64,000 nt of DNA from Rubellimicrobium thermophilum DSM 16684 (GTDB taxonomy: Bacteria > Pseudomonadota > Alphaproteobacteria > Rhodobacterales > Rhodobacteraceae): assembly GCF_000442315.1 (NCBI RefSeq), contig NZ_KE557320.1:435135-499134 (forward strand), given 5' to 3'. Position numbers and translations under genes: made by a program. A model generated the notes under the pieces. It was not told where the DNA came from. It did not search any database and was given only the letters and a program-made list of their open reading frames with translations. Of this stretch, positions 28,090-39,410 are shown piece after piece (position 1 is the first letter of the stretch; every line of letters starts with the position of its first letter).

Positions 28090-29836
28090 TCAGCCTGTCC
28101 CGCCGATCAGGCCCATCGCCTCGAGCTTCAGCAGCACCTGATGGGCGCAGGTATCCACGTCCTGATTCTCGGTGTCGATGCGCAGCTCGGGGTTCTCCGG
28201 CACGTCATAGGGATCCGAGATGCCGGTGAATTCCTTGATCTTCCCCTCGCGCGCGAGCTTGTAGAGCCCCTTGCGGTCGCGCCTCTCGCAGGCTTCGAGC
28301 GAGGTGGCGACATGGACCTCGACGAAGGCGCCGTATTGCTCGATCATCTCGCGCACGGCACGGCGGGTGGCGGCATAGGGGGCGATCGGCGCGCAGATGG
28401 CGATGCCGCCGTTCTTGGTGATCTCGCTGGCGACAAAGCCGATGCGGCGGATGTTGATGTCGCGGTGTTCCTTGCTGAAGCCGAGTTCGGAGGAGAGGTG
28501 CTTGCGCACCACATCGCCGTCGAGCAGCGTCACCGGTCGGCCGCCGACCTCCATCAGCTTGACCATGAGCGCATTGGCGATGGTGCTCTTGCCCGATCCG
28601 GAAAGGCCCGTGAAGAACACGGTGAAGCCCTGCTGGCTGCGCGGCGGGAAGCGGCGGCGCAGCTCGGCGACGACCTCGGGGAAGGAGAACCATTCGGGGA
28701 TCTCGAGCCCCTCGCGCAGGCGGCGGCGCAGTTCCGTCCCCGAGATGTCGAGGACGGTGCAGCCCTCGGGGACCTCGTCCACGGGGTAATACTGCGCCTT
28801 TTCCTGGACATAGACCATCTGCTTGAAGTCCACCATCTCGATGCCGATTTCGGCCTGATGCTGGCGCACCAGATCCTGGGCGGCATAGGGATCGTAGAAG
28901 TCCTTGCCCTGGCTGTTCTTGCCGGGGCCGGCATGGTCGCGCCCGACGATGAAATGCGTGATCCCGTGATTGCGCCGGATGATCGCATGCCAGAGCGCTT
29001 CGCGCGGGCCGGCCATGCGCATGGCGAGGTTCAGCAGCGACAGATGCGTGGTGGCCGCCGGATATTTGGGCAGGACCGCCTCATAGCAGCGCACGCGGGT
29101 GAAATGATCCACATCGCCCGGCTTGGTCATGCCGACAACGGGATGGATGAGCAGATTCGCCTGCGCCTCGCGCGCGGCGCGGAAGGTCAGCTCCTGATGC
29201 GCCCGGTGCAGCGGGTTGCGCGTCTGGAAGGCGACGATGCGCCGCCAGCCCATCTTGCGGAAGAAGGCGCGCAGTTCGTTGGGCGTGTCGCGACGCGCCT
29301 TGAAGTCGTAATGGACGGGCGGTTGCAGGCCCGTGACCGCCCCGCCCAGATAGACCGGACCGGCCACATGATGCAGATAGTGCACCCCCCGGATGGGCCG
29401 GGTCGTCGGCACCGAAGACGCCCACCGCCTCGCGGTGCTTGTCGGGGGTCCATTTGTCGGTGACCGAGAGGATGGCAAGGATCACCCCCTCCTGATCGCG
29501 CAGGGCGATGTCCTGGCCGGGTTCGATCCGGGCCGCGAAGGATTCCGACACATCGAGGGTGACGGGAATCGGCCACAGCGTGCCGTCCGCCAGCCGCATC
29601 CTCTCCACCACCGAGTCGTAGTCGGCCTGTCCGAGAAATCCCTTGAGCGGGTAGAAGCCGCCATTCATCAGCAGCTCGAGGTCGCAGATCTGGCGCGGCG
29701 TCATGTCCCAGGACGGCAGCGCGGCGGCCTCATGCTTCAGCTTCTGCGCGGAGTCCCAGGAGACATAGAGCTCCGGGATGGGGGCCAGATTGGGCAGGAA
29801 GGACTGCGGGGTCCGGTCGGCAGGGGAATCGGGCAT
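28090..29836 (-). CDS. Bifunctional sulfate adenylyltransferase/APS kinase (frameshift)
   Basis: Activates sulfate to APS (ATP sulfurylase half) and phosphorylates it to PAPS (APS kinase half). After correction it has about 581 residues. The N-terminal part begins [20 protein letters not shown] and has [19 protein letters not shown]. The sulfurylase active site [12 protein letters not shown] and the [11 protein letters not shown] segment follow. From about residue 395 comes the kinase with P-loop [22 protein letters not shown] and [14 protein letters not shown]. The break is in the C run at 29385-29390 (six, five needed, giving PAHPGVHYLHH). The fused Sat-CysC form is usual in Rhodobacteraceae. 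Confidence 0.93.
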
Positions 29837-30020
29837 CTCGAATGGCCTTGACGATAAGGGAGTGCCGGCGGCACGGGGCCGGAACGCGGTCCCCCCTAGA
29901 GATGTCACAGGGCGCTGACAAGGCGGGGCATGACGCGCCGGCATCCTGTTGCCGCAGGGCAGCGACGATCCGGTTCGCCGCAGGACATGGGGGGCGGGGG
30001 ATGACCGTCGGGCAGGGCGA

Positions 30021-32022
<2,002 letters not shown>

Positions 32023-32028
32023 AGGGTC

Positions 32029-32343
32029 TCAGCCGAGCTGGACGAGCACCCGTCCGCCCTCCACCTTTGCGGGATAGGTGCGCAGGGCGACACAGACGGG
32101 CGCGCGCAGCGGCTCTCCCGTGCGGTAGTCGAAGCGGCCGTTGTGCTTGGGGCATTCGATGACATGATCCATCACCAGACCCCCGGCCAGATGGACATTC
32201 TCATGCGTGCACAGCCCGTCCGTGCAGTAGAAGGCGCCGCCGGGGGCATGATAGATGGCATAGGTCCGCCCCCCGTGATCCCAGCGCATCACATCCTCCT
32301 CGTCGATCTCGTCGGTGCTGCAGGCGTCGATCCATTCGGCCAT
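32029..32343 (-). CDS. mocE: MocE-like Rieske [2Fe-2S] ferredoxin
   Basis: A 104-residue soluble Rieske ferredoxin. The cluster ligands are C-T-H at about residue 41 and C-P-K-H about 20 residues later, in the order CTHENVHLAGG and ECPKHNGRFDYRTGEPL. It resembles MocE, the ferredoxin of rhizobial rhizopine catabolism, which in the literature works with MocD and MocF in converting 3-O-methyl-scyllo-inosamine. The ATG at 32343 (MAEWIDACST) is preceded by GGAGGAGACCGC on the minus strand. It lies 116 bases downstream of mocD on the same strand. Substrate in this organism is inference. Confidence 0.82.
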   Translation of the reverse strand: MAEWIDACSTDEIDEEDVMRWDHGGRTYAIYHAPGGAFYCTDGLCTHENVHLAGGLVMDHVIECPKHNGRFDYRTGEPLRAPVCVALRTYPAKVEGGRVLVQLG

Positions 32344-32459
32344 GCGGTCTCCTCCTTCGGGTTGCTGGATCCGGTCTGACAGGGGCAGGGCGGCGCGGGA
32401 CGGCCTTCGGCGGATCTGTCGGGGGATCTGTGGGTGGGCTGTCCCGGCCGGCCCTGCGG

Positions 32460-33548
32460 TCACTCGGCGGCGGTGCCGAGCGCGGCGGCGTGGAAATCCT
32501 CGCGATAGGGCCGCGCGGTGGGCGGCAGGGCGCGCCTGAGAAAGACATCCTCGCCCCGCAGCTGCCGGCGCAGGATCGGGATCATCTCCCGATAGCCGGC
32601 CAGGATCGAGGGGCTGGGCGCGGGCAGGTCATGCTTGATCAGGGCATGAAGCCGCGGCAGCGCGTGATAGGGCACCATGGGGAACATGTGGTGCTCCACG
32701 TGATAGTTCATGTTCCAGTAGATGAAGCGGCTGATCGGGTTCATCAGCACCGTGCGGCTGTTGAGCCGGTGGTCGAGCACGTCATCGGCCAGGCCCCCAT
32801 GCTGGAGCAGACCCGTCAGGATGTGATGCCAGGCGCCATAGAGCCGCGGCCCGCCGATGAGCAGCAGCGGCAGGACCGATCCCGTCGCCAGCGCGAGCGC
32901 GATCGTGGCGGCGTAGATTGCCGTCCAGATGCGGGCGGTGCGGACGACCTTCGGCCATTCGCTCTCGGGGACATAGGTCTTCTCCTCGGCATCGAGCCGC
33001 CCGGCGGCATGGCGCAGCATCGCGCCCCAGCCCGTCCAGGCATCCGCCAGGCCGAAGACGTTCAGGATCAGCCGGAGAAGGGCCGGCGGGCGCATGACCG
33101 CGATCTCCGGATCGCGGCCGACGATGATGGTGTCGGTGTGGTGTCGGGCATGGCTCCAGCGCCAGATATGCGGGTTGCGCACGATCATGAACGAGGCGAG
33201 GTGATAGACCGCGTCGTTCATCCAGCCGGTGCGGAAGGCGGTGCCATGGCCGCATTCGTGCCAGCGCGAATCCGAGGCCGATCCGTAGAGCACCCCGTAG
33301 ACGAGGAAGAAGGGCACCGACCACCACGGATGCCCCGCCAGCCACAGCCAGGAGGCCGCGCCCCCGAAGGCCAGCATCGCGCCCAGCCAGATCAGCGTGT
33401 CGCGGATCGCCGGTCCGTCGCGGCGTTGCATCAGCTCCTTCATGGTCTTGCGCGGCACCTCGCTGTGTTACCATTCGGCGGCAGCCAGGCCTGTCTCGAC
33501 CGCCCGCCGGGCATCGGGCCCGAGCAGGCTGTAATCCCTCTGTCTCAT
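32460..33548 (-). CDS. mocD: MocD-like fatty-acid-desaturase-family oxygenase (in-frame stop at codon 27)
   Basis: A diiron membrane oxygenase of the fatty-acid desaturase superfamily, resembling MocD of rhizopine catabolism. The three histidine boxes are clear: HECGHGTAF, HARHH in WSHARHHTDT, and HVEHHMF in MNYHVEHHMFPMVPYHALPR, with several membrane helices. The frame continues upstream of the GTG at 33458 as MRQRDYSLLGPDARRAVETG, then LAAAEW, TAA, HSEVPRKTMKE. The TAA (33470-33468) stands where a tyrosine codon would be expected. ATG 33548 has GGAGG nearby. Either a one-base error or mutation, or translation starts at the GTG giving 332 residues. Confidence 0.8.
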
Positions 33549-33639
33549 CCCGGTCCTCCCTCAGGCATGATGAGCCCTTGTACCCCCCCGGAGACCTGTG
33601 CCCCAATCCTCCTGCTGGACTTTTCCTCAGGAATCGTCA

Positions 33640-33668
33640 GGAATGATGTCATGATATGACGATATTCC
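33640..33668. promoter_or_regulatory. Palindromic operator upstream of the LacI-type gene
   Basis: GGAAT-N3-GTCAT-N3-ATGAC-N3-ATTCC: two nested inverted pairs with identical three-base spacers (GAT each time on this strand). A further GGAATCGTCA half-site lies just left at 33630-33639. It sits between divergent mocD (start 33548) and the regulator (33684), immediately before its ribosome-binding site. A likely autoregulatory operator. Confidence 0.65.
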
Positions 33669-33683
33669 ATCAGGAGGATGCCG

Positions 33684-34715
33684 ATGGCCCGCCGCCCGAC
33701 GATCCGCGATGTCGCTGCTGCCGCCGGTCTCAGCCAGGCGACGGTGGACCGCGTGCTCAACGGCCGCGAGCGCGTGCGCGAGGAGACGGCCCGGCGGGTC
33801 TACGAGGCGGCGCGGCGGATCGGCTATCACGCGGCGCCGCTGATCGCGCAGCGCCTCCAGGCCGATCTGCCCGAGCTGCGCCTCGGCGTCGTGCTGCACA
33901 AGGAAAAGCAGGCCTTCTACCAGAACTTCGCCGCCGAGCTGGAGGCGGCGGCACGGCGCGCCACCGGGCTGCGGGCGCGCGTGACGGTCGAGTTCTCGCC
34001 CTCGCAGGCGCCGGGCGACTTCATCACGCTGATGCGCGGTTTTCGCGGCCGGGCCGATGTCGTCGCCGCCACCGCAGTGTCCCATCCGGATGTGACGGAT
34101 GCGGTGGACGAGCTGAAGTCCCAAGGGGTTCCGGTCTTTGCCCTGCTCAACGACTTTGCCGCCGGGGTGCGGCAGAACTATATCGGGCTGAACAACATCA
34201 AGGTCGGGCGCATCGCCGCCTCGGGCATCGCCATGGCCGCGCACCGGCCCGGCAAGGTCGCCGTCTTCGTGGGGGGCTACCGCTGGCACGGCCACGAGTT
34301 GCGCGAGACGGGATTCCGCAGCTATTTCCGTGAATTCGCGCCGGGTTTTCAGGTTCTGGACACGCTGGTCAATCTCGAGACGCGGCAGCTCACCTACGAG
34401 GCGACGCTCGACCTTCTGGAGCGTCATCCGGATCTGCGCGGCATCTATTGCGCCGGCGGCGGCATGGAGGGGGCCATCGCCGCCCTGCGCGAGGTCCGCC
34501 AGCCCGGCGAAGTGCATCTGATCGTCAACGAGGTCACCCCCGAAAGCCGCGCTGCGCTGCTCGACCGCTATGTGACGATGGTCATCTCCACCCCGCTGCC
34601 GCAGCTCTGCGACGATCTCATCCGCCTTGCCGCCGAGGCCATGCGGAGCGGCCCCTCGCCCGTCGCAGGGCAGCATTTCCTCCGCCCCGAGCTGGTGCTG
34701 CCGGAATCGGTCTGA
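33684..34715 (+). CDS. LacI-family transcriptional regulator of the inositol island
   Basis: A 343-residue repressor. The N-terminal LacI helix-turn-helix (TIRDVAAAAGLSQATVDRVLNG) is followed by the hinge (RVREETARRVYEAARRIGY) and a periplasmic-binding-protein-like effector domain (VFVGGYRWHGHELRETGF, GIYCAGGGMEGAIAAL). I chose the ATG at 33684 because AGGAGG at 33670-33675 gives an eight-base spacing; the ATG at 33678 is too close. Position between mocDE and the iol genes, with similar sites on both sides, suggests it controls the island with an inositol-type effector (inference). Confidence 0.88.
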   Translation: MARRPTIRDVAAAAGLSQATVDRVLNGRERVREETARRVYEAARRIGYHAAPLIAQRLQADLPELRLGVVLHKEKQAFYQNFAAELEAAARRATGLRARVTVEFSPSQAPGDFITLMRGFRGRADVVAATAVSHPDVTDAVDELKSQGVPVFALLNDFAAGVRQNYIGLNNIKVGRIAASGIAMAAHRPGKVAVFVGGYRWHGHELRETGFRSYFREFAPGFQVLDTLVNLETRQLTYEATLDLLERHPDLRGIYCAGGGMEGAIAALREVRQPGEVHLIVNEVTPESRAALLDRYVTMVISTPLPQLCDDLIRLAAEAMRSGPSPVAGQHFLRPELVLPESV

Positions 34716-34716
34716 T

Positions 34717-34751
34717 GGAATTTCGTCACAATGATGACGGGTATTTCGTCA
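34717..34751 (+). promoter_or_regulatory. Second operator-like site before the isomerase gene
   Basis: ATTTCGTCA occurs twice in direct orientation (34720-34728 and 34743-34751), the first within GGAAT-TTC-GTCAC followed by GATGAC. The half-site GGAAT-N3-GTCA is shared with the palindrome at 33640. It lies right after the regulator stop and 110 bases before the isomerase start. Confidence 0.5.
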
Positions 34752-34862
34752 TGAATGCGGCAAATCCCGCGCCGGACGGTTGACGGATCAGACCTCGCGG
34801 CGGCACCACCGTAGCCGCCGGAGCCTCTGCGGACCGGCCGGGAGGAACGGGGAGGAATCACG

Positions 34863-35681
34863 ATGCGCTTCGCCCTCAACCACATGACTGTCCGCCCGGC
34901 TGTCCTGCGGCGCGCTGCTCGATCTGGCGGCCCGCCTGGGCATGACGGGGGTGGAGCTGCGGAACGACCTGCCGGGGCCGCTCTTCGACGGCCTGTCCCC
35001 CGAGGCCGCCGGAGAAAAGATCCGCGAACGCGGTCTGCGCCTTCTGGCCCTGGCCGAGGTCAAGCGCTTCAACGACTGGTCGCCCGGGCGCGAGGCCGAG
35101 GCCCTGGCCCTCATGCGGATCGCCCGCGCCGCGGGGGCCGAGGGCGTCTCGCTCATCCCCCGCAATGACGGCGGCGGAATGGGCAATGGCGAAAGGCAGG
35201 CCAGTCTGCGTCTGGCGCTGCGGGCGCTGCGGCCGATGCTGGAGGATCACGGCCTGATCGGCTTCATCGAGCCGCTCGGCTTCGAGAGCTGCCCGCTGCG
35301 CCTCAAGGCGGAGGCGGTCGAGGCGATCGAAGCCCTGGATGCCGCGGGGCGCTTCCGCCTCGTGCATGACACCTTCCATCATCACCTGGCCGGCGGCGGG
35401 CCGATCTTCCCCGACCATACCGGCATCATCCATGTCTCGGGCGTCACCGATCCGGCCCCCTCGGCCCGCGAGATGGAGGACCGCCATCGCGGCCTCGTGG
35501 AGCCGGGGGACCGGCTGGGCAATCTCGATCAGCTGCGCGCCTTCGCGGCAGCCGGCTGGGACGGCCCGGTGAGCTTCGAGGCCTTCTCCCCCGAGACGCG
35601 TGCGGCCGTCGATCCCGAAGGGGATCTGCGCCGCTCGATGGAGTTCATCCGCAACGGCCTGGGCCCGCCGAGGCGGCCTGA
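34863..35681 (+). CDS. IolI/MocC-like TIM-barrel sugar isomerase (frameshift pair)
   Basis: A xylose-isomerase-like TIM barrel, 272 residues after correction, resembling inosose isomerase IolI and MocC. It starts MRFALNHMTV. From the second frame come GVELRNDLPGPLFDGLS, ALAEVKRFNDW, GFIEPLGFE with its metal-binding glutamate, LVHDTFHHHLAGGG, IIHVSGVTDP and EDRHRGLVEPGDRLGNLD, which parallel IolI in order. A base gain near 34896-34905 and a loss near 35663-35666 account for the two frame changes. The natural stop is the TGA at 35679. Whether it isomerises keto-inositols or acts on inosamines is open. GGGAGGAATC precedes the ATG. Confidence 0.78.
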
Positions 35682-35770
35682 GGCGGAATCGCAACGGGGT
35701 CCCCGGCAGGGGGCCTTCCGGCCACGGACGACAGCGCGGCGCGCCGGACGCCGCATCCTGGGAGGACCTG

Positions 35771-36715
35771 ATGAAGAAGACGCTGATGCTCGCCGGATTT
35801 GCCGGTCTGCTCTCCACCAGCGCGATGGCACAGACCGTCGGCGTGTCGATGGCGCTGTTCGACGACAACTTCCTGACCGTGCTGCGCAACGGGCTCGAGG
35901 CCTATGCCAGCACGCTCGACGGCGTGGACGTGCAGATCGAGGACGCGCAGAACGACGTGGCGCGCCAGCTCGACCAGATCAACAACTTCATCGCCTCGGG
36001 CGTGGACGCCATCATCGTCAACCCGGTCGATACCTCGGCCACGCAGGCGATGTCGGATGCGGCCGCGGCCGCGGGCGTGCCGCTCGTCTATGTCAACCGC
36101 GAGCCGATCAACGTGGACAGCCTTCCGGACAACCAGGCCTTCGTCGCCTCGGACGAACGGGAATCCGGCACGCTCCAGACGCTCGAGGTCTGCCGCCTGC
36201 TGGCCGAACAGGGCAAGACCGAGGCGAACATCTACATCATCATGGGCGAGCTGTCGAACCAGGCCGCCGTGCAGCGCACGCAGGACATCTTCGACGTGAT
36301 GGAATCGGGTGATTGCGGCGTGACGCTCAATGTCATCGACCGCCAGACCTCCAACTGGCGGCGGGACGAGGCGCAGAACCTCATGACCAACTGGCTTTCG
36401 ACGGGCACGCCCTTCGATGCCGTGATCGCCAACAACGACGAATCCGCCATCGGCGCCATCCAGGCGATGAAGGCCGCGGGCATCGACATGGCCGATGTCG
36501 TCGTCGCCGGCATCGACGCCACGCAGGATGCGCTCCAGGCGATGGAGGCGGGCGATCTCGACGTGACGGTGTTCCAGGATGCGGCCGGTCAGGGCTCGGG
36601 CGCGCTGGATGCGGCTCTGGCGCTCGCCCGCGGGGAAGCCGTGGAGCAGAAGGTCTACATCCCCTTCCAGCTCGTCACCCCCGCCAACATGGCCGACTTC
36701 ATGCAGCGCAACTGA
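35771..36715 (+). CDS. Sugar ABC transporter substrate-binding protein (inositol/rhizopine type)
   Basis: A 314-residue periplasmic binding protein. The Sec signal peptide (MKKTLMLAGFAGLLSTSAMA) is followed by a class B ribose-binding-type fold: MALFDDNFLTVLRNGLEAYA, VDAIIVNPVDTSATQAM, VPLVYVNREP, DAVIANNDESAIGAIQAM and VVVAGIDATQDALQAM. The NREP segment and overall pattern resemble inositol- and rhizopine-binding (MocB/IbpA-type) proteins. GGAGGACCTG precedes the ATG. It is followed by a hairpin, then permease and ATPase genes. Ligand is inferred from context. Confidence 0.88.
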   Translation: MKKTLMLAGFAGLLSTSAMAQTVGVSMALFDDNFLTVLRNGLEAYASTLDGVDVQIEDAQNDVARQLDQINNFIASGVDAIIVNPVDTSATQAMSDAAAAAGVPLVYVNREPINVDSLPDNQAFVASDERESGTLQTLEVCRLLAEQGKTEANIYIIMGELSNQAAVQRTQDIFDVMESGDCGVTLNVIDRQTSNWRRDEAQNLMTNWLSTGTPFDAVIANNDESAIGAIQAMKAAGIDMADVVVAGIDATQDALQAMEAGDLDVTVFQDAAGQGSGALDAALALARGEAVEQKVYIPFQLVTPANMADFMQRN

Positions 36716-36723
36716 TCGCCGGA

Positions 36724-36750
36724 CGGGGCCGGGCCCGGAGCCCGGCCCCG
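36724..36750 (+). terminator. Intercistronic hairpin after the binding-protein gene
   Basis: A perfect 11-bp stem (CGGGGCCGGGC with GCCCGGCCCCG) around CCGGA lies between the binding-protein and permease genes. No T run follows. Such hairpins commonly raise binding-protein mRNA over the permease by protecting the upstream 3' end. Confidence 0.55.
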
Positions 36751-36771
36751 CAGCCCGAGGGAGGAATGCCC

Positions 36772-37851
36772 ATGACGGAGACCCGAACGGCCTATGGGAT
36801 AGGGGGTCTGACCTACGACCCCCGCAAGCGGCATCTGCCGCAGGAGGTCAATGTCTTCATCGCGCTGGTGCTGATCGTCGCGGCCTTCGAGCTGCTGGGC
36901 CGGGTGCTCTACGGCGACAGCTTCCTGTTCAACACGCGGCCCAATGTGGATGCGGTGTTCAACTGGGCGCGGCTCAACATCATCATCCTGCAGGTCTCCA
37001 TCGTCGGCATCATCGCCCTGGGCGTGACGCAGGTCATCATCAGCGGGGGCATCGACCTCTCCTCGGGGTCGGTGGTGGGGGCGACCGCCATCATCACCAT
37101 GAGCTTTGCCCAGACCGCGCTCGTGAACGGCAACCCCAACCCCAAGGCCGTGTTCGGCGATCTCTTCCTTGACATGCCGGTGATCGTGCCGCTGCTGGTG
37201 GCGCTGGCCTGCGGGCTGACGGCGGGGCTGATCAACGGCCTGCTGATCGCCTATACGCGCATTCCCCCCTTCATCGCCACGCTGGGCATGATGGTGACGG
37301 CGCGCGGCGTCGCCCGCTGGTGGTTCAAGGGCGAGCCGATCTCCTTTCCGACCGAATCCTACGCCGCCATCGGCAAGGGCATGATGCCCGTGGCGATCTT
37401 CCTGGTGCTGGCGGTGCTGTTCCACCTGATCCTGCGCTACACGCTTTACGGCAAGCGCTGCTATGCGATCGGCTCGAACGAGGAAGCCGCGCGCATGTCC
37501 GGCATCAATGTCGAGCGGCACAAGGTGCTGGTCTACACCATCGCCGGGGTGCTGGCCGCCGTCGCCGCCGTGGTCCTGTCCTCCAAGAACCTGACTGCCC
37601 AGGCCGGCATGGGCATGATGTACGAACTCGACGCCATCGCCATGACCGTCATCGGCGGCGTGTCGCTGGCAGGGGGGCGCGGGTCCATCGTCGGGACCGT
37701 GCTCGGCGCGCTGATCTTCGGCGTCATCATCTCTGGCTTCACCTTCCTGAAGCTCGACGCCTACTATCAGGAGATGGTCAAGGGCGCGATCATCGTCGGC
37801 GCCGTCGTGCTCGACCAGTGGCGCCAGCGGCGGCGTCAGGCCCGCGGCTAA
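36772..37851 (+). CDS. Sugar ABC transporter permease
   Basis: A 359-residue inner-membrane permease of the RbsC/BPD_transp_2 family with about ten hydrophobic helices. Typical parts are IVGIIALGVTQVIISGGIDLSSGSVVG, GLINGLLIAYTRIPPFIATLGMM, the cytoplasmic-loop TLYGKRCYAIGSNEEAARMSGINV and VIGGVSLAGGRGSIVGTVLGAL. The N-terminus is longer than average (MTETRTAYGIGGLTYDPRKR). I chose the ATG at 36772 over 36766 because GGGAGGA gives the better spacing. It works with the flanking binding protein and ATPase. Confidence 0.93.
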   Translation: MTETRTAYGIGGLTYDPRKRHLPQEVNVFIALVLIVAAFELLGRVLYGDSFLFNTRPNVDAVFNWARLNIIILQVSIVGIIALGVTQVIISGGIDLSSGSVVGATAIITMSFAQTALVNGNPNPKAVFGDLFLDMPVIVPLLVALACGLTAGLINGLLIAYTRIPPFIATLGMMVTARGVARWWFKGEPISFPTESYAAIGKGMMPVAIFLVLAVLFHLILRYTLYGKRCYAIGSNEEAARMSGINVERHKVLVYTIAGVLAAVAAVVLSSKNLTAQAGMGMMYELDAIAMTVIGGVSLAGGRGSIVGTVLGALIFGVIISGFTFLKLDAYYQEMVKGAIIVGAVVLDQWRQRRRQARG

Positions 37852-37864
37852 GGGGAGGACCGCC

Positions 37865-38632
37865 ATGTCCGACATCGTTCTTCAGACCCGCGGACTGACC
37901 AAGCATTACGGCGGGGTGCATGCCCTCGTGGACGCCGATTTCGTCCTGCGCCGCGGCGAACATGTCGCCATCATGGGCGACAACGGCGCCGGCAAGAGCA
38001 CCTTCGTCCGCCAGATCACGGGGGTGGAGCGGCCCACCGCAGGATCCATCTGGTTCGACGGGCGCGAGGTGCAGTTCAACGGCCCGCTCGAGGCGCGCGA
38101 GGCGGGGATCGAATGCGTCTTCCAGAACCTCGCGCTGTGCGACGATCTCGACGTGCCCTCCAACCTCTTCCTCGGGCGCGAGAAGGTTCTGTTCAATCTC
38201 GGCCCCTTCTCGATCCTCGACCGCAAGGGGATGCGCGCCGCGACCGAGGCCGCCCTCCAGCGCACGGCCGTGAAGATCCCGAACCTTGCCAACACGATCC
38301 GCAACATGTCGGGCGGCCAGCGCCAATGCGTCGCCATCGCCCGTGCCGCCACCTTCGCGAGCAAGCTGATCATCATGGACGAACCGACGGCCGCCCTCGG
38401 CGTGCAGGAGACGGCCCAGGTGGAGAACATCATCCGTCATCTGAAGGCGCAGGGCGAACCGCTGATCCTCGTCTCGCACAACATGCGGCAGGTCTTCGAT
38501 CTGGTGGACCGGATCGTGGTCTTCCGCCGGGGCCGCATCGTCGCCAATCTCCGCAAGGAGGAGACCGACGGACAGGACGTCGTCGCCTATATCACGGGCG
38601 CCAAGACCCAGGCCCTCGAGGACGCGGCCTGA
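37865..38632 (+). CDS. Sugar ABC transporter ATP-binding protein
   Basis: A single-domain 255-residue ATPase, unlike the duplicated RbsA type. Walker A GDNGAGKST near residues 39-47, Q-loop VFQNLALCDDL, ABC signature MSGGQRQCVAIARA near 142, Walker B LIIMDEPTAALG near 165, and H-loop LVSHNM. It belongs to the same subfamily as FrcA, which also uses one short ATPase. GGGGAGGACCGCC precedes the ATG. It completes the importer. Confidence 0.94.
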   Translation: MSDIVLQTRGLTKHYGGVHALVDADFVLRRGEHVAIMGDNGAGKSTFVRQITGVERPTAGSIWFDGREVQFNGPLEAREAGIECVFQNLALCDDLDVPSNLFLGREKVLFNLGPFSILDRKGMRAATEAALQRTAVKIPNLANTIRNMSGGQRQCVAIARAATFASKLIIMDEPTAALGVQETAQVENIIRHLKAQGEPLILVSHNMRQVFDLVDRIVVFRRGRIVANLRKEETDGQDVVAYITGAKTQALEDAA

Positions 38633-38633
38633 C

Positions 38634-39401
38634 ATGGGGCTTCATGAGGATACAGTCGCCGTCGTCACCGGCGGCAGCCAGGGCCTTGGCCTTGCGATCG
38701 CCGAGGAACTCCGGCGCGAGGGGTGCACCCGGCTGCTGATCGCCGGGCGTGACCGGACAAAGGGCGAGGCGGCGGCGCGCGCGCTGGGTGCCGTCTTCGC
38801 GCGGGCCGACATGGGCGATCCCGCCCAGGCGGCGGGGCTGATCGACGAGGCGGCGCGGCGCTGGGGCCGCGTCACCGCACTGGTGAATGCCGCGGCGGTG
38901 ACGGACCGGGCCTCGATCCTCGACTGTTCGCCCGCCGAATGGGACCGCCAGATGGCGATCAATGCCCGCGGCCCCTTCTTCGCGCTCCAGCGCCTGGCTC
39001 AGCGGGCGGTGGAGGCCGGGCACCCGGCCGCCTGCGTCAACATCCTCAGCATGGCCGCCCATTGCGGGCAGAGCTTCCTGGCCCCCTATTCGGCGTCCAA
39101 GGCCGCGCTGGCCAATGTGACGAAGAACGCCGCCAACGCCCTGGCCCGCCACCGCATCCGCGTCAACGGGATCAACTGCGGCTGGATGGACACGCCGGGC
39201 GAGGACGCGATCCAGCGCAGATGGCACGGCGCGGACGACGACTGGCTGGCCCGGGCCGAGGCCGCGGCGCCCATGGGGATGCTGGTCAAGCCCGTGCATG
39301 TCGCGGGGCTGGTCAGCTACCTTCTCTCCGACCGCTCCGGCGTGATGACCGGCGCGCTCATCGATTTCGACCAGACCGTGACCGGGGCCAGCCCGGAATG
39401 A
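38634..39401 (+). CDS. Short-chain dehydrogenase/reductase
   Basis: A 255-residue NAD(P)-dependent SDR. Cofactor motif VVTGGSQGLGLAIAEEL near residues 10-26, LVNAAAV, catalytic serine in NILSMAAHCGQSF, and YSASKAAL near 157 with the Tyr-Lys pair. The C-terminal SDRSGVMTGALIDFDQTV is typical. The arginine in IAGRDR after the second beta strand hints at NADP (inference). It starts one base after the ATPase stop and lies before iolG. A polyol or inosose oxidation step is plausible, but the substrate is not known. Confidence 0.9.
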   Translation: MGLHEDTVAVVTGGSQGLGLAIAEELRREGCTRLLIAGRDRTKGEAAARALGAVFARADMGDPAQAAGLIDEAARRWGRVTALVNAAAVTDRASILDCSPAEWDRQMAINARGPFFALQRLAQRAVEAGHPAACVNILSMAAHCGQSFLAPYSASKAALANVTKNAANALARHRIRVNGINCGWMDTPGEDAIQRRWHGADDDWLARAEAAAPMGMLVKPVHVAGLVSYLLSDRSGVMTGALIDFDQTVTGASPE

Positions 39402-39410
39402 GGAACTGAC

